In this document: piece by piece, positions 35,200 through 45,085 of the stretch
Numbering within the stretch: the stretch's first letter is position 1
How the letters are laid out: every line of letters starts with the position of its first letter
Assembly: GCF_004217555.1 (NCBI RefSeq)
Contig: NZ_SHKW01000001.1
Coordinates: 3,472,001-3,536,000 of the forward strand
Direction of reading: 5' to 3'
DNA length: 64,000 nucleotides
From: Edaphobacter modestus
Lineage (GTDB): Bacteria > Acidobacteriota > Terriglobia > Terriglobales > Acidobacteriaceae
The notes under the pieces: model-generated
What the model was told of the DNA's origin: nothing
Databases searched by the model: none
Seen by the model: the letters and a program-made list of their open reading frames with translations, nothing else
Position numbers and translations under genes: made by a program

Positions 35200-36483
35200 A
35201 TGACTAAAGAGAGAAGCGAACGAACCCCGCAGGTGCTGCCGGGGCAGGCCCATGGACCGGCAGTGGTGATTACACGGAGGGCAGCGGATCGTCTGCGCGC
35301 GGGATATCTGTGGGTGTACCGGTCGGATGCGGAGTCGCTGATTCCGCGCGAGGGCGAGAGCGATGTTGCGGCGGGTGCGCTGGTGACGGTGGTGGACGGG
35401 CGCGGAATTCCGCTGGGCTCGGGCCTGTACAGCTCGGCCTCGCAGATCGCAGTCCGGATGGTGAGTGGCGTGGCAGGGCTGACGCGCGCGGCGTACCTGA
35501 AGGACGTGCGGGAGCGGATGGAAGCCGCGCTGGAGCTGCGGCGCGAGCTGGCACCGGCGTCGAAGGAGAACGACTCCTGCAGGCTGGTCTTCGCGGAGGC
35601 CGACGTGCTGCCGGGGGTGGTCGCGGATCGCTACAACGACCTGGTGATTCTGCAACTGCTGACGCAGGGGACGGCACAGGCGGATGTTCGCGGTGTGCTG
35701 GCGGAGACGCTGCGAGAGCATTTTGCGGATGCGGTTACGGCGATCGTCGAGCGCCCAGACCCGAAGATTCGAGAACTGGAAGAGCTGGAGGCGCCTTCCA
35801 CTGCGCCGCTGTGGTCCGTGGATGGGGCGAAGCTAACGACCGTGTTCACGATCAACGGAGTGCGCTTTCACTACGACGCTTCTTCGGGACAGAAGACGGG
35901 AGCGTTTCTGGATCAGCGGAGGAACTATGCCGCGGCGGCACGGCATGCGAAGGGGGCGGCACTCGATATCTGCACGTACCAGGGCGGATTTGCACTGCAC
36001 CTGGCCCAGAGCTGCGAGCGGGTGACGGGAGTGGATGTGAGCCGGGCGGCGCTGGAGGTGGCGGATCGAAATCTTGAGCTGAACCCAGGGCTGAAGGCGC
36101 AGGTGGACTGGATGGAGGCCGACGCGTTCGAGCTGCTGCGGGAGTATGAGGCAACGGGGGAGAGGTTCGACACGATCGTGCTGGACCCACCGGCGTTTGC
36201 GAAGTCGAAGCGGGCGGTGGAGGGCGCGCTGCGCGGATACAAGGAGATGAACCTGCGGGCGATGAAGATGCTGCGGCCGGGGGGAACGCTGGTGACGTGT
36301 TCGTGCTCGCACCATGTGGGGCGCGAGGAGTTCGTCGGCGTGGTGGCGGCGGCGGCGGCGGATGCACACAGACGGGTGCAGGTGCTGGAGGTGAGGGGCG
36401 CGGCTCCGGATCATCCGGAGATTCTTACGCTGCCGGAGACGGGGTATCTGAAATGCCTGATCTGCAGGGTCGATCAGGGGTGA
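35200..36483 (+). CDS. RlmI-type class I SAM-dependent rRNA (cytosine-C5) methyltransferase
   Basis: A 427-residue enzyme. The N-terminal PUA domain (VVITRRAADRLRAGYLWVYR) binds RNA. The central domain has FHYDASSGQKTGAFLDQRRN, the RlmI/YccW signature. SAM-binding motif I is ALDICTYQGGFALHLAQ. The catalytic motifs are LDPPAFAKSKRAVEGA and the Cys-rich TCSCSHHVGREEF. In E. coli RlmI methylates C1962 of 23S rRNA; the same target is likely here but unproven. No cotranscribed partner is visible. Confidence 0.92.
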   Translation: MTKERSERTPQVLPGQAHGPAVVITRRAADRLRAGYLWVYRSDAESLIPREGESDVAAGALVTVVDGRGIPLGSGLYSSASQIAVRMVSGVAGLTRAAYLKDVRERMEAALELRRELAPASKENDSCRLVFAEADVLPGVVADRYNDLVILQLLTQGTAQADVRGVLAETLREHFADAVTAIVERPDPKIRELEELEAPSTAPLWSVDGAKLTTVFTINGVRFHYDASSGQKTGAFLDQRRNYAAAARHAKGAALDICTYQGGFALHLAQSCERVTGVDVSRAALEVADRNLELNPGLKAQVDWMEADAFELLREYEATGERFDTIVLDPPAFAKSKRAVEGALRGYKEMNLRAMKMLRPGGTLVTCSCSHHVGREEFVGVVAAAAADAHRRVQVLEVRGAAPDHPEILTLPETGYLKCLICRVDQG

Positions 36484-36579
36484 GTAAAGTGTAAGTCATT
36501 GATATGCAATGATTTGCATATATAACAAATTGATGCATTTTTAAGGTGCGGACGAAAAAGTTCGACTAAGATCGTTCGC

Positions 36580-39500
36580 ATGCTCACAGGATCTGTTGCA
36601 CGTCGAACCTTTGCGGTCCCCGTGTCTCTTCTTCTCGCTTTGGCTATGTTTTGTGGCGTCGGGTTTGCCCAGAACAACACACACGCGATCATCTCGCAGA
36701 TTTACGCGGCCGGCGGCAACAACGGCGCGGTGCTGAACTCCGACTACGTGGAGCTGTTCAACCCGACGGGGAACACGCTTACGCTGAACAACTACAGCAT
36801 TCAGTACGCGAGCGCGGGCGGAGCCTCGATCTCGACGGTGACGGTTCTTCCGGCGACGATTACGCTGGCTCCGGGCCAGTACTACCTGATCGCCGCATCG
36901 GCGGGCGCGACCGGCGCGGCACTGCCGGCGACTCCGGACGTTGCGAACACGAATATTGCGTTTGGCGCTACGGCGGGCAAGGTGGCGCTGGTGAGCTCGA
37001 CGACGAGGCTGGCCACGGCCTGCAATCTCTCCGATTCCACGCTGGTGGATTTTGTGGCGTATGGCAGCGGAACGAACTGCGCGCTGGGAACTGCCGCGCC
37101 TGCACCGAGCACGACGAAGGCGGACGTTCGGACGAACGTCTGCACGATTTCGAACAACAGCGGGCTGGAGTTTGCGGCGCTCGATCCGGCTCCGCGGAAC
37201 TCGGCCACGACGCCGTTTGTGTGCGGCGCACCGACGCCGCTGGCGGCGACGGGACTGGCTACGCCGGCGACGGTGCTTGCGGGTAACTCCACGCTGCTGA
37301 CGGTGACGGTGTCTCCGGCGACGCAGCCGACGAGCAGCGGGATTGCGGTTGCGGGCGACCTGAGCTTGATTGGAGGCTCGACCACGCAGCCGTTCTTCGA
37401 CGATGGGAGCCACGGCGATGTGGCTGCCGGGGACAATATCTTTTCTTACAGCGCGCCCGTTTCGGCGACGGGGAGCTTTACGCTGCCGGTGACGGTGACG
37501 GACTCGCAGCTTCGGACGGCGCAGGCAACGATCGCGCTGACGGTGGCAACGCCTCCGCCGACGACCTCGATCAAGGCGATCCAGGCGGCGAAGCCGTCGC
37601 CGTATGCCACCCAGCAGGTGACGACGAGCGGCATTGTGATTGGCGTGAAGTCGAATGGGTTCTATCTCGAGGCGGTGGATGCTTCGACGAATCCGACCAC
37701 GCCTGAGGGAGTCCTGGTCTACACGGGATCGACGACGAAGCCATCGTTTATTGCCGTGGGCAACCTGGTGGAGGTGACGGGAACGGTCAGCACGTATCCG
37801 ACGACCGGCCTGACGCCGGGAACCGAGATCGATGGGCCGCAGACGTTCACGTTGCTGGCGACCAACCAGCCCTTGCCTGCGCCGGTGACGATTACGGCGG
37901 CGATGGATTCGCCTGCGGGAGGGATCTATCAGTTCACGCGGTTTGAAGGGATGCGGGTGGCGATCGGCTCGTTGACGACGACGAGCGGAACGGATGCTTC
38001 GCTGAATGAGGCGACGGAGACGAATACCTCGAATGGGCGCTTCTATGGCGTGGTGACGGGGGTGCCGCGGCCCTTCCGCGAACCGGGCATCGCGGTGACG
38101 GATACGTTGTTCGGACCGGTGCCTGCCGGAGTTCCGCGGTGGGATTCGAACCCGGAACTGCTGTATCTCGACAGCCTGGTTCTGGGAGGACCGGCGATCA
38201 ACCTTACAAGCAACACCACGCTGACCGGTGTGGTGGGTGTGATGGACTTCTCGTTCGGCTCGCCCGAGCTTCTGCTGGACGCGGCGACGCGGCCCACGGT
38301 GACGGGAGGAATGACGGCTCAGCCGGTTCCGGTGCAGGGGGCGAATGAGTTCACCATCACGAGCTTCAATATGGAGCGGTTCTACAACGACAAGGCGGAT
38401 GCCGATAACCCAGGCAGCTCGGCGGTGGTGGTCACTCCGGCGGCGTACCAGCGCAGGCTGACGAAGGCATCGCTGGCGATTCGCACGGTGCTGAATATGC
38501 CGGACATCATCGGAACGCAGGAGATCGAGAATCCCGCGGTTCTGGCGGATCTTGCGGCCAAGGTCAGCACGGATGCGGTGGCGGCCGGTCAGCCGGACCC
38601 GCTGTATGCTCCTTATCTCTTCCTGGCCAACGACGGCACGGCGATCAACACGGGCTTCCTGGTGAAGAGCACGCGGGTGAATACCCTGAAGGTGGAGCAG
38701 GTTGGGCTGACGACGACCTTTACCAACTCCGTGGGGAACCAGGCGATCCTGAACGACCGCACACCGCTGGTGCTGCATGCAGGCATCAAGCGCGGGGGTA
38801 CGGCGCCGGATTATCCGGTGACGGTGATCTCGGTCCATCAGCGCTCGCTGATCAACGTGGACGACCCGACCAGCACGGGTGCGACGGTGCGGCTGAAGCG
38901 TGAGGCACAGGCAGAGTTCCTGGCCAAGCTGATTCAGGGATACCAGGCGGCGGGCGAGCATGTGGTGACGGTCGGCGACTATAACTCCTTCGAGTTCTCG
39001 GACGGCTTCGTGGATTCGCTCGGCGTGACCAAGGGAACACCGGTTCCGGCTGAAGAGGTGGTGACGCCTCCTGTGGCAGGACTGGCGAATCCTCCGCTGG
39101 TAGACCTGGTTACGCTGCTCCCTGCGGATCAGCGCCAGAGCTACGTGGAGGTCGGAAGTGCGCAGGTGCTCGATCATGTGGTCGTGACCCAGGACCTGGT
39201 TCCGACGAACACGCGGCTGGTTTATGCGCATATCGACTCGGACTTCCCTCTGGTGAACCTGAACGATGCAACCAGCCCCACACGCATCAGCGACCATGAT
39301 CCGGCGGTGGCGTACTTCACGGTTCCGGCGGTCCAGGGAACGGTGAAGCTGACGATTTCGGCGGTGCTCTCGGCGACGGATAGCGGCTATCAGGCATTGG
39401 TCACGGTTGCGAACAATGGAACCGGAACTGCACAAGACGTCAGGTTGACGGGAGCGGCGCTCGAGAATGCCATCGGGTCGCCGATTCCGGCTGTCCTCGG

Positions 39501-39654
39501 CGATCTTCAGCCGGGAACGTCAGCCGTCATCACGATTCAATTTCCCCCACCCGCTGGTGCACCGCGGCCGGTGCTGGTGGAACGTTACAGTGGCACTTAT
39601 AACGGCGGCAGCTTTGGCGCCAATATTCGCGCCACACTGCCCGTAAATCAATAG
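36580..39654 (+). CDS. Secreted ExeM/NucH-like endonuclease with lamin-tail domain
   Basis: A 1,024-residue exported protein with a signal peptide ending near GVGFAQN. The first module is a lamin-tail (LTD) domain: ISQIYAAGGNNGAVLNSDYV then VELFNPTGNTLTLNNYSIQY. A C2/Ig-like region and an OB-fold-like stretch (TTSGIVIGVKSNGFYLEAVD) follow. The C-terminal half is an endonuclease/exonuclease/phosphatase domain: FTITSFNMERFYND, IIGTQEIENPAVL, VGDYNSFEF and ISDHDPAVAYF hold the Mg2+ and catalytic residues. Such enzymes degrade extracellular DNA in biofilms. A final beta domain may anchor it. Confidence 0.92.
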   Translation: MLTGSVARRTFAVPVSLLLALAMFCGVGFAQNNTHAIISQIYAAGGNNGAVLNSDYVELFNPTGNTLTLNNYSIQYASAGGASISTVTVLPATITLAPGQYYLIAASAGATGAALPATPDVANTNIAFGATAGKVALVSSTTRLATACNLSDSTLVDFVAYGSGTNCALGTAAPAPSTTKADVRTNVCTISNNSGLEFAALDPAPRNSATTPFVCGAPTPLAATGLATPATVLAGNSTLLTVTVSPATQPTSSGIAVAGDLSLIGGSTTQPFFDDGSHGDVAAGDNIFSYSAPVSATGSFTLPVTVTDSQLRTAQATIALTVATPPPTTSIKAIQAAKPSPYATQQVTTSGIVIGVKSNGFYLEAVDASTNPTTPEGVLVYTGSTTKPSFIAVGNLVEVTGTVSTYPTTGLTPGTEIDGPQTFTLLATNQPLPAPVTITAAMDSPAGGIYQFTRFEGMRVAIGSLTTTSGTDASLNEATETNTSNGRFYGVVTGVPRPFREPGIAVTDTLFGPVPAGVPRWDSNPELLYLDSLVLGGPAINLTSNTTLTGVVGVMDFSFGSPELLLDAATRPTVTGGMTAQPVPVQGANEFTITSFNMERFYNDKADADNPGSSAVVVTPAAYQRRLTKASLAIRTVLNMPDIIGTQEIENPAVLADLAAKVSTDAVAAGQPDPLYAPYLFLANDGTAINTGFLVKSTRVNTLKVEQVGLTTTFTNSVGNQAILNDRTPLVLHAGIKRGGTAPDYPVTVISVHQRSLINVDDPTSTGATVRLKREAQAEFLAKLIQGYQAAGEHVVTVGDYNSFEFSDGFVDSLGVTKGTPVPAEEVVTPPVAGLANPPLVDLVTLLPADQRQSYVEVGSAQVLDHVVVTQDLVPTNTRLVYAHIDSDFPLVNLNDATSPTRISDHDPAVAYFTVPAVQGTVKLTISAVLSATDSGYQALVTVANNGTGTAQDVRLTGAALENAIGSPIPAVLGDLQPGTSAVITIQFPPPAGAPRPVLVERYSGTYNGGSFGANIRATLPVNQ

Positions 39655-39693
39655 ATCCGGGCCATGTTCATAAATCCAACAGTGGAGAAGACA

Positions 39694-40254
39694 ATGATCA
39701 AAAAGACGTACCTTTCGCTTTCCATCTTCGTATTGGCAGTTCTGCTGGGGTTCACCTCACCGGCATCGGCCGATCCTATCGTCGTCCAGCTTGGGGGCGT
39801 GAGCGCTTTTGCGCCCATCGTCTTCACGGGCACCATTGGAACTACCCTGGTTCCCGACCCTCCGTTCGAGCTGGACAACTCGGGGAATCCGGAGCTGTTC
39901 CTGAATGGAAGCAGCTTCAACATCGATAGCCCGCTCGTGCTGAACGATCTGCTGTTCGTGAACTTTCCTCCCAGCATCCCCGCGGACGGAAGCGCCACGG
40001 GCACGCTGTTTACCGTGGATCTGCCGTTGGGAATGACGCCCGGCCTTTATAACGGGTCGTATTTCATCTTCGGCGGCCTGACTCCAGACGATCAGGATCT
40101 TCTCGCCGAGATCGACTTCCAGATCAACGCGCAGCCGGCGTCGAGCCCAATACCCGAACCGAGCACATGGATTCTGCTCGCGAGCGGGCTTGGCGGGCTT
40201 GGGCGCGTGGTCTACAGCAGGCGGCGCGGATTGGCAGTCCGACAGGAAGCCTAG
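39694..40254 (+). CDS. PEP-CTERM exosortase-sorted protein
   Basis: The ATG at 39694 follows GGAGAAG and opens a signal peptide (MIKKTYLSLSIFVLAVLLGF), giving 186 residues. The C-terminus is a textbook PEP-CTERM signal: PEPSTWILLASGLGGLG is the motif plus hydrophobic helix, followed by a basic end with SRRRG. Exosortase (EpsH) recognises this for surface delivery, usually tied to exopolysaccharide. The mature region is acidic and beta-rich, with no named domain. It is 39 bp after the nuclease gene and may share its transcript. No exosortase gene is in the window. Confidence 0.9.
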   Translation: MIKKTYLSLSIFVLAVLLGFTSPASADPIVVQLGGVSAFAPIVFTGTIGTTLVPDPPFELDNSGNPELFLNGSSFNIDSPLVLNDLLFVNFPPSIPADGSATGTLFTVDLPLGMTPGLYNGSYFIFGGLTPDDQDLLAEIDFQINAQPASSPIPEPSTWILLASGLGGLGRVVYSRRRGLAVRQEA

Positions 40255-40274
40255 GTTATCCAATCTGCTGAAGC

Positions 40275-40304
40275 GAGGGACCCTTCGGGTCCCTCTTCTT
40301 TTTT
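40275..40304. terminator. Terminator hairpin between converging genes
   Basis: GAGGGACCC (40275-40283) pairs with GGGTCCCTC (40287-40295) around a tiny TTC loop, followed by TTCTTTTTT on the plus strand. It ends the nuclease/PEP-CTERM transcript and lies at the 3' side of the converging glycosyltransferase gene. Confidence 0.9.
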
Positions 40305-40327
40305 GTTTAGAGGAGATCGGGCTCTAG

Positions 40328-41452
40328 TCAGAGAGATCGAACCACGACGGCCATGCGGTCGACGACGGAGGCCCAGGTGTAGCGGGCCAGCACCATCTCG
40401 CGTCCCTGGCGGCCCATCGCGGCGAGGCGGTCGGGATTGGAGAGCATCTGGGTGAGTTTGGTCGCGAGGTCTTCGACCGAACCCTTCTCCACAAGGGCTC
40501 CGTTAAACCCAGGGGTGACAAACTCCCGCAGCGCCCAGGCGTTGGTGACGACTGCGGGGACCTGATACAACATCGCTTCGAGGGGAGCGATCCCGAAGGG
40601 TTCATAGAGGGAGGGCAGGGCGAAGAGAGTTGCCTCGCGAAAGAGCGACTCGAGCTTCGTCCGCTGCTCGGGATCGGCCTTGGAGAGATGACCGTGGAGA
40701 ACGGCTCCGGCAGGCAGGTTGCTGATCTGCGTGGGTCCCACGATGTGGAGCTCGGCCGAGGGAATGGATTCGCGCACCACGCGAAAGGCCTGGAGCAGCT
40801 GTGGGCCTCCCTTGCGAGCGAACTCGGTTCCGATGAAGAGGATTCGGGAGGCTCGATAGTCCTTGTTCGGGTCCGGGTCGGGGACGGTTTCGAGATTGAT
40901 GGCGCCTCCGACCGCGAAGACCTTCTCGGCCGGCACCCCGTAGTTTTTGATGAAGGACTGCCGCAGATACTCGCTGAAGGTGAAGATGGCCGTCATCTGC
41001 CGGGCTGCCTGCTCCTCAAACCGGAGGGCCTGATCGATGCGGCGGCGGGATACGCCCTCGACCCCGTAACCGCTGGCCAGAAGCTCAGGGAGGTTGCCGT
41101 CGTGGTAGGAGACGCACTTGTGAGCGGGAAAGACCTGCGGGAGGGAGAACATGTGGCCGATCTGCATGAGGACGGGAGTTTCGACTCGAACCGAGGCCGC
41201 AGCTCGGGTGAGGGCCCTTCGGTACATCGGGTCGAAGTAGAAGTGTTTGCGCCAGACGGCCCGGTTCCGGGAGAAGTTTTTGGCAAGCAACAGGGCGTTG
41301 GGGAGCTTCGGCACCCGTATTCCGACGGCTGCGTGGAGTAAACCATTCTGTTCCATCGCCTTGAGCAGAAAGGGCGAGATGCCGGACCAGGTTCGAGGGG
41401 AGTAGGGTTCGGAGCCGGTAGAACCACCAACGAATACCGTGACATCGCGCAT
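40328..41452 (-). CDS. GT4-type glycosyltransferase
   Basis: The ATG at 41452 (MRDVTVFVGGSTG) gives 374 residues; the longer frame upstream has no family match. It is a two-domain GT-B enzyme of the glycosyltransferase family 4 type. The C-terminal nucleotide-sugar site includes RILFIGTEFARKGGPQLLQA, HGHLSKADPEQ and the E-x7-E motif in PSLYEPFGIAPLEAMLY. It probably transfers a sugar in exopolysaccharide or lipid-linked glycan assembly at the inner membrane. Donor and acceptor are not predictable, and no polysaccharide operon surrounds it. Confidence 0.93.
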   Translation of the reverse strand: MRDVTVFVGGSTGSEPYSPRTWSGISPFLLKAMEQNGLLHAAVGIRVPKLPNALLLAKNFSRNRAVWRKHFYFDPMYRRALTRAAASVRVETPVLMQIGHMFSLPQVFPAHKCVSYHDGNLPELLASGYGVEGVSRRRIDQALRFEEQAARQMTAIFTFSEYLRQSFIKNYGVPAEKVFAVGGAINLETVPDPDPNKDYRASRILFIGTEFARKGGPQLLQAFRVVRESIPSAELHIVGPTQISNLPAGAVLHGHLSKADPEQRTKLESLFREATLFALPSLYEPFGIAPLEAMLYQVPAVVTNAWALREFVTPGFNGALVEKGSVEDLATKLTQMLSNPDRLAAMGRQGREMVLARYTWASVVDRMAVVVRSL

Positions 41453-41652
41453 GGGCCACAGGCTAGCACAGGCTCTTCCAAGGGGAGGACGGGAGGCAAT
41501 ATCTTGTTGTATTGGGGGGGATGGTTGGGTTAACAAATATGAGTGTGTTTATATCAGATGATGTGAATCTTTTTACTGAGATAATGCGTCTTATCAAATA
41601 GCCCAGCCCGGTGGCTGGCGACCAATATCTGATTCCGTTTGGAGGAATTGAA

Positions 41653-42168
41653 ATGACCATCACACGTTTTTCCCCATTCCGCAGTCCGCTCAGCGATGTG
41701 GCTCTGTTGCAGAATCGGTTGAACTCGATCTTCCATGACTTTGCCGTGCCGGCAAATGAAACCGAGTCTTTGGCGGGGGGAGGTTTCGTGCCCGCGGTGG
41801 ATGTCTATGAGGACACCCAGAAGGTGGTGGTGAAGCTGGAGGTTCCGGGCATCAACCGGGAGGATCTCGACGTCCGGGTGGAAAACAACACCCTGACAGT
41901 AACGGGCGAGAGGAAGTTCGAAGCTGAGGAAAAAGAGGAAAACTTCCAACGCATCGAGCGTCGCTACGGCAGCTTCAGCCGCAGTTTCACGATTTCGCAA
42001 ACCGTCGATACGGATTCGATAACGGCGAACTATGATGCGGGTGTGCTGACGGTAACGCTGGCCAAGAAGGCCGAGGCGAAGCCGAAGCAGGTGAAGATCG
42101 GGGTGGGTTCCGCGACGGCGGCGGCCCCGGTGCAGAAGCCCAAAGAGGTTGAAGCATCGGCTGCGTAA
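41653..42168 (+). CDS. Small heat shock protein, Hsp20/alpha-crystallin family
   Basis: A 171-residue ATP-independent holdase chaperone, starting at the ATG that follows GGAGGAATTGAA. The alpha-crystallin domain runs from about residue 45: VPAVDVYEDTQKVVVKLEVP opens it, GINREDLDVRVENNTLTVTG is the core, and YDAGVLTVTLAKK is its A-x-x-x-n-GVL motif. The N-terminus FSPFRSPLSDVALLQNRLN is the usual oligomerisation arm. The C-terminal tail is Ala/Lys/Pro rich. It lies upstream of clpB on the same strand (159 bp), a typical heat-shock pairing in which ClpB recovers Hsp20-bound aggregates. Confidence 0.96.
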   Translation: MTITRFSPFRSPLSDVALLQNRLNSIFHDFAVPANETESLAGGGFVPAVDVYEDTQKVVVKLEVPGINREDLDVRVENNTLTVTGERKFEAEEKEENFQRIERRYGSFSRSFTISQTVDTDSITANYDAGVLTVTLAKKAEAKPKQVKIGVGSATAAAPVQKPKEVEASAA

Positions 42169-42327
42169 GGCTTTGTTCCGCTGGAGGTGCACGGGCGGGA
42201 GATGAACCTGTCTCCCGCTCTTTGTGTTTGCGTAGGTGTGGGGCCACGAACGGCATGCGGCATGGTGGCGGTTTGAGGATAGGATTTGGGAGACGCGTTC
42301 TCCACGCAAGAGTTGAGGAGAGTTTGA

Positions 42328-44979
42328 ATGGCGATCAAGTGGGAAAAGCTGACGGTGAAGTCGCAGGAGGCCGTGCAGGGCGCGGTGCAGCATGCCGCGG
42401 AGAACGGCAATCCTGAGGTGTTGCCGCTTCACCTGATGGCGGCGCTGCTGGAGGATCGCGAGGGTGTGGTGATCCCGGTGCTCGACAAGGTGGGCGTGCC
42501 GGTGGAGCAGTTGCTGAGCGGGGTAAACTCCGCAGTTCAAAAGCTGCCGAAGGTGCAGGGTGGAGGGCAGCCGGGACTGGCGCAGGCGACCCAGAAGATT
42601 CTGGAGCAGGCGTTTAAAGAGGCGGACAACTTCAAGGATGAATACGTCTCGACCGAGCACCTGCTGCTGGCTTTGTCGAAGCAGAAGGGCGATGCGGTGG
42701 CGAGCGCGCTGGCCTCGTTTGGCGCGACGTATGACGCGATTCTGAAGGCGCTGGCCGAAGTGCGCGGATCGCAGCGCGTGACGGATCAGACTCCTGAGGG
42801 CAAGTTCCAGGCTTTGGAGAAGTATGCCAAGGATCTGACCGAATTAGCGCGGAAGGGCAGGCTGGATCCGGTGATCGGGCGTGACGAGGAGATTCGCCGC
42901 GTGATCCAGGTGCTGGCGCGCAGGACGAAGAATAATCCGGTGCTGATCGGCGAGCCGGGTGTGGGTAAGACGGCGATTGTGGAGGGGCTGGCGCGGAGGA
43001 TCGTTCAGGGCGACGTTCCGGAGATTCTGAAGAACAAGCGCGTGTGTGCGCTCGATCTTGCATCGATGGTGGCCGGGGCAAAATTTCGAGGTGAATTTGA
43101 AGAACGTTTGAAGGCGGTGCTGAAGGAGATCGAGGACTCGAACGGCGAGATTATCTTGTTCATCGATGAGCTGCATACTCTCGTTGGCGCAGGTGCGGCC
43201 GAGGGAGCGATGGACGCGAGCAACATGCTGAAGCCGGCGCTGGCTCGCGGCGGCCTGCGTGCGATTGGTGCGACAACGCTGAACGAATATCGCAAGTACA
43301 TCGAGAAGGACGCGGCGCTGGAGCGGCGCTTCCAGGTGGTGTATGTCGGCGAACCGAACGTGGAGGACACGATTGCGATTCTTCGCGGGCTGAAGGAGAA
43401 GTACGAGGCGCACCACAAGGTTCGGATCAAGGATGCGGCGATTGTGGCGGCGGCTACGCTGTCGCATCGGTATATCTCTGATCGTTTTCTTCCGGACAAG
43501 GCAATCGACCTTGTGGACGAGGCAGCGGCGGCGCTGGCGATTCAGATCGGGTCGGTGCCGGTGGAGATCGACGACCTGGAGCGCAGGGCGACCTCGCTCG
43601 AGATCGAGCGTGCGGCGCTGCAGCGGGAGAAGGATCCGAACTCGCAGGAGCGGCTTGAGGTTGTGGAGCGCGAGCTTGCGGAGATCAAGGAGCAGGCGTC
43701 TGCTCTGCGTGCACGCTGGCAGAAGGAGCGCGGAGCGATTGGCCGCATTGCAGAGCTGAAGGAGCAGCTTGAAGGGCTGCGCTTCCAGATGCAGGAGGAG
43801 ACTCGCAAGGGCAACCTGCAACGTGCGGCTGAGCTGCAGTATGGCGAGATTCCGAAGCTCGAGGCCGAGCTGCGCGAGCTGACGGCGCTGCAGGATGCGG
43901 CGGTGGCGGAAGATGCTGCCGAGGCTGCGACTGGAGCGGCGACGAGGCCCTCGCGAATGCTGAAGGAGGAGGTTGACGAGGAGGACATCGCGGCGATCGT
44001 CTCGAAGTGGACGGGGATTCCTGTATCGAAGATGCTGGAGGGCGAGACGCAGAAGCTGGTCCAGATGGAGGACCGTCTGCGCGAGCGTGTGGTGGGCCAG
44101 GATGAGGCTCTGAGCGCGGTTGCGAATGCGATTCGGCGGTCTAGAGCTGGCCTATCGGACCCAAAACGTCCGATAGGGTCGTTCATCTTCCTTGGGCCTA
44201 CGGGCGTGGGAAAGACGGAGACGGCACGCGCGCTGGCGGAGTTCCTGTTCGATGATGAGAAGGCAATGGTGCGACTCGACATGAGCGAGTACATGGAGAA
44301 GCATGCCGTGGCTCGATTGATTGGCGCGCCTCCTGGGTATGTTGGCTACGATGAGGGCGGACAGTTGACCGAGGCGGTGCGGCGCAGACCGTACTCGGTG
44401 ATCCTGTTCGATGAGATTGAAAAGGCTCACCCGGATGTCTTCAACGTGCTGCTGCAGGTGCTCGATGACGGACGCCTGACGGATTCGAAGGGTCGCACGG
44501 TGGACTTCAAGAATACGGTGCTGATCATGACCTCGAACACGGGTGCCGACAAACTTACGAGCGCGTGGGCGCAGGGTGAGGATGGGTTTGAAGAGGCGAA
44601 GGCGCGCGTGATCGATGCACTGAAACAAGTATTTCGCCCCGAGTTCCTCAACCGCGTCGACGATATCGTTGTCTTCCATCCGCTGGACGATAAGGAGCTG
44701 ACACACATCGTCGATCTGCGGCTGAAGGATCTCGAGAAGCTGCTGGCGGATCGCAGGATCACGCTGGAGCTGACGGACGCCGCGCGCAAGGCAATCTTCA
44801 AGGCGGGCTACGATCGTGCGTACGGTGCGCGTCCGCTGAAGAGGGCGATTCAGCGCATGGTGCAGGACAAGCTGGCGGTCAAGATCCTTGACGGTACCGT
44901 GCTGCACGGCGACCACGTTGTTGTGGATGCTGGCAAGGATGGTCTCACGTTCTCAGTGAAGGAGAGAGTAGCGGCGTAA
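42328..44979 (+). CDS. clpB: Disaggregase chaperone ClpB
   Basis: An 883-residue hexameric Hsp100 ATPase that, with DnaK, pulls apart protein aggregates. The Clp N-domain is followed by AAA-1 (Walker [10 protein letters not shown] and Walker [16 protein letters not shown]). The coiled-coil middle domain at about residues 415-530 ([34 protein letters not shown]) separates ClpB from ClpA/ClpC. AAA-2 has GPTGVGKTE and [16 protein letters not shown]. The length is slightly above E. coli (857). A strong terminator follows 24 bp after the stop. Confidence 0.98.
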   Translation: MAIKWEKLTVKSQEAVQGAVQHAAENGNPEVLPLHLMAALLEDREGVVIPVLDKVGVPVEQLLSGVNSAVQKLPKVQGGGQPGLAQATQKILEQAFKEADNFKDEYVSTEHLLLALSKQKGDAVASALASFGATYDAILKALAEVRGSQRVTDQTPEGKFQALEKYAKDLTELARKGRLDPVIGRDEEIRRVIQVLARRTKNNPVLIGEPGVGKTAIVEGLARRIVQGDVPEILKNKRVCALDLASMVAGAKFRGEFEERLKAVLKEIEDSNGEIILFIDELHTLVGAGAAEGAMDASNMLKPALARGGLRAIGATTLNEYRKYIEKDAALERRFQVVYVGEPNVEDTIAILRGLKEKYEAHHKVRIKDAAIVAAATLSHRYISDRFLPDKAIDLVDEAAAALAIQIGSVPVEIDDLERRATSLEIERAALQREKDPNSQERLEVVERELAEIKEQASALRARWQKERGAIGRIAELKEQLEGLRFQMQEETRKGNLQRAAELQYGEIPKLEAELRELTALQDAAVAEDAAEAATGAATRPSRMLKEEVDEEDIAAIVSKWTGIPVSKMLEGETQKLVQMEDRLRERVVGQDEALSAVANAIRRSRAGLSDPKRPIGSFIFLGPTGVGKTETARALAEFLFDDEKAMVRLDMSEYMEKHAVARLIGAPPGYVGYDEGGQLTEAVRRRPYSVILFDEIEKAHPDVFNVLLQVLDDGRLTDSKGRTVDFKNTVLIMTSNTGADKLTSAWAQGEDGFEEAKARVIDALKQVFRPEFLNRVDDIVVFHPLDDKELTHIVDLRLKDLEKLLADRRITLELTDAARKAIFKAGYDRAYGARPLKRAIQRMVQDKLAVKILDGTVLHGDHVVVDAGKDGLTFSVKERVAA

Positions 44980-45003
44980 TCCTTGGCAGGGAGCGAAAAT
45001 GCG

Positions 45004-45035
45004 ATGCCGGGCGTGAATAGCGCCCGGCATTTTTT
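45004..45035 (+). terminator. Rho-independent terminator after clpB
   Basis: ATGCCGGGCG (45004-45013) pairs perfectly with CGCCCGGCAT (45021-45030) around TGAATAG, followed by TTTTT. Confidence 0.93.
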
Positions 45036-45085
45036 ATGGCGGAGAAAGCCGACGCCGACAGGTCGAAAAAAAGTTGCAATTTTCT

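Noticed and set aside
38125..38170. tRNA-like T-arm sequence (minus strand GGTTCGAATCCCACC)
   Set aside because: It lies inside the secreted nuclease gene and encodes a plausible PRWDSNPELLYLDS segment of that family. No acceptor stem or anticodon arm could be built around it.
36541..39435. A 964-codon open frame antisense to the secreted nuclease
   Set aside because: Its product is extremely rich in Arg, His and Gln with no domains, as expected opposite a GC-rich gene with strong codon bias. The plus-strand protein has a signal peptide and clear domains.
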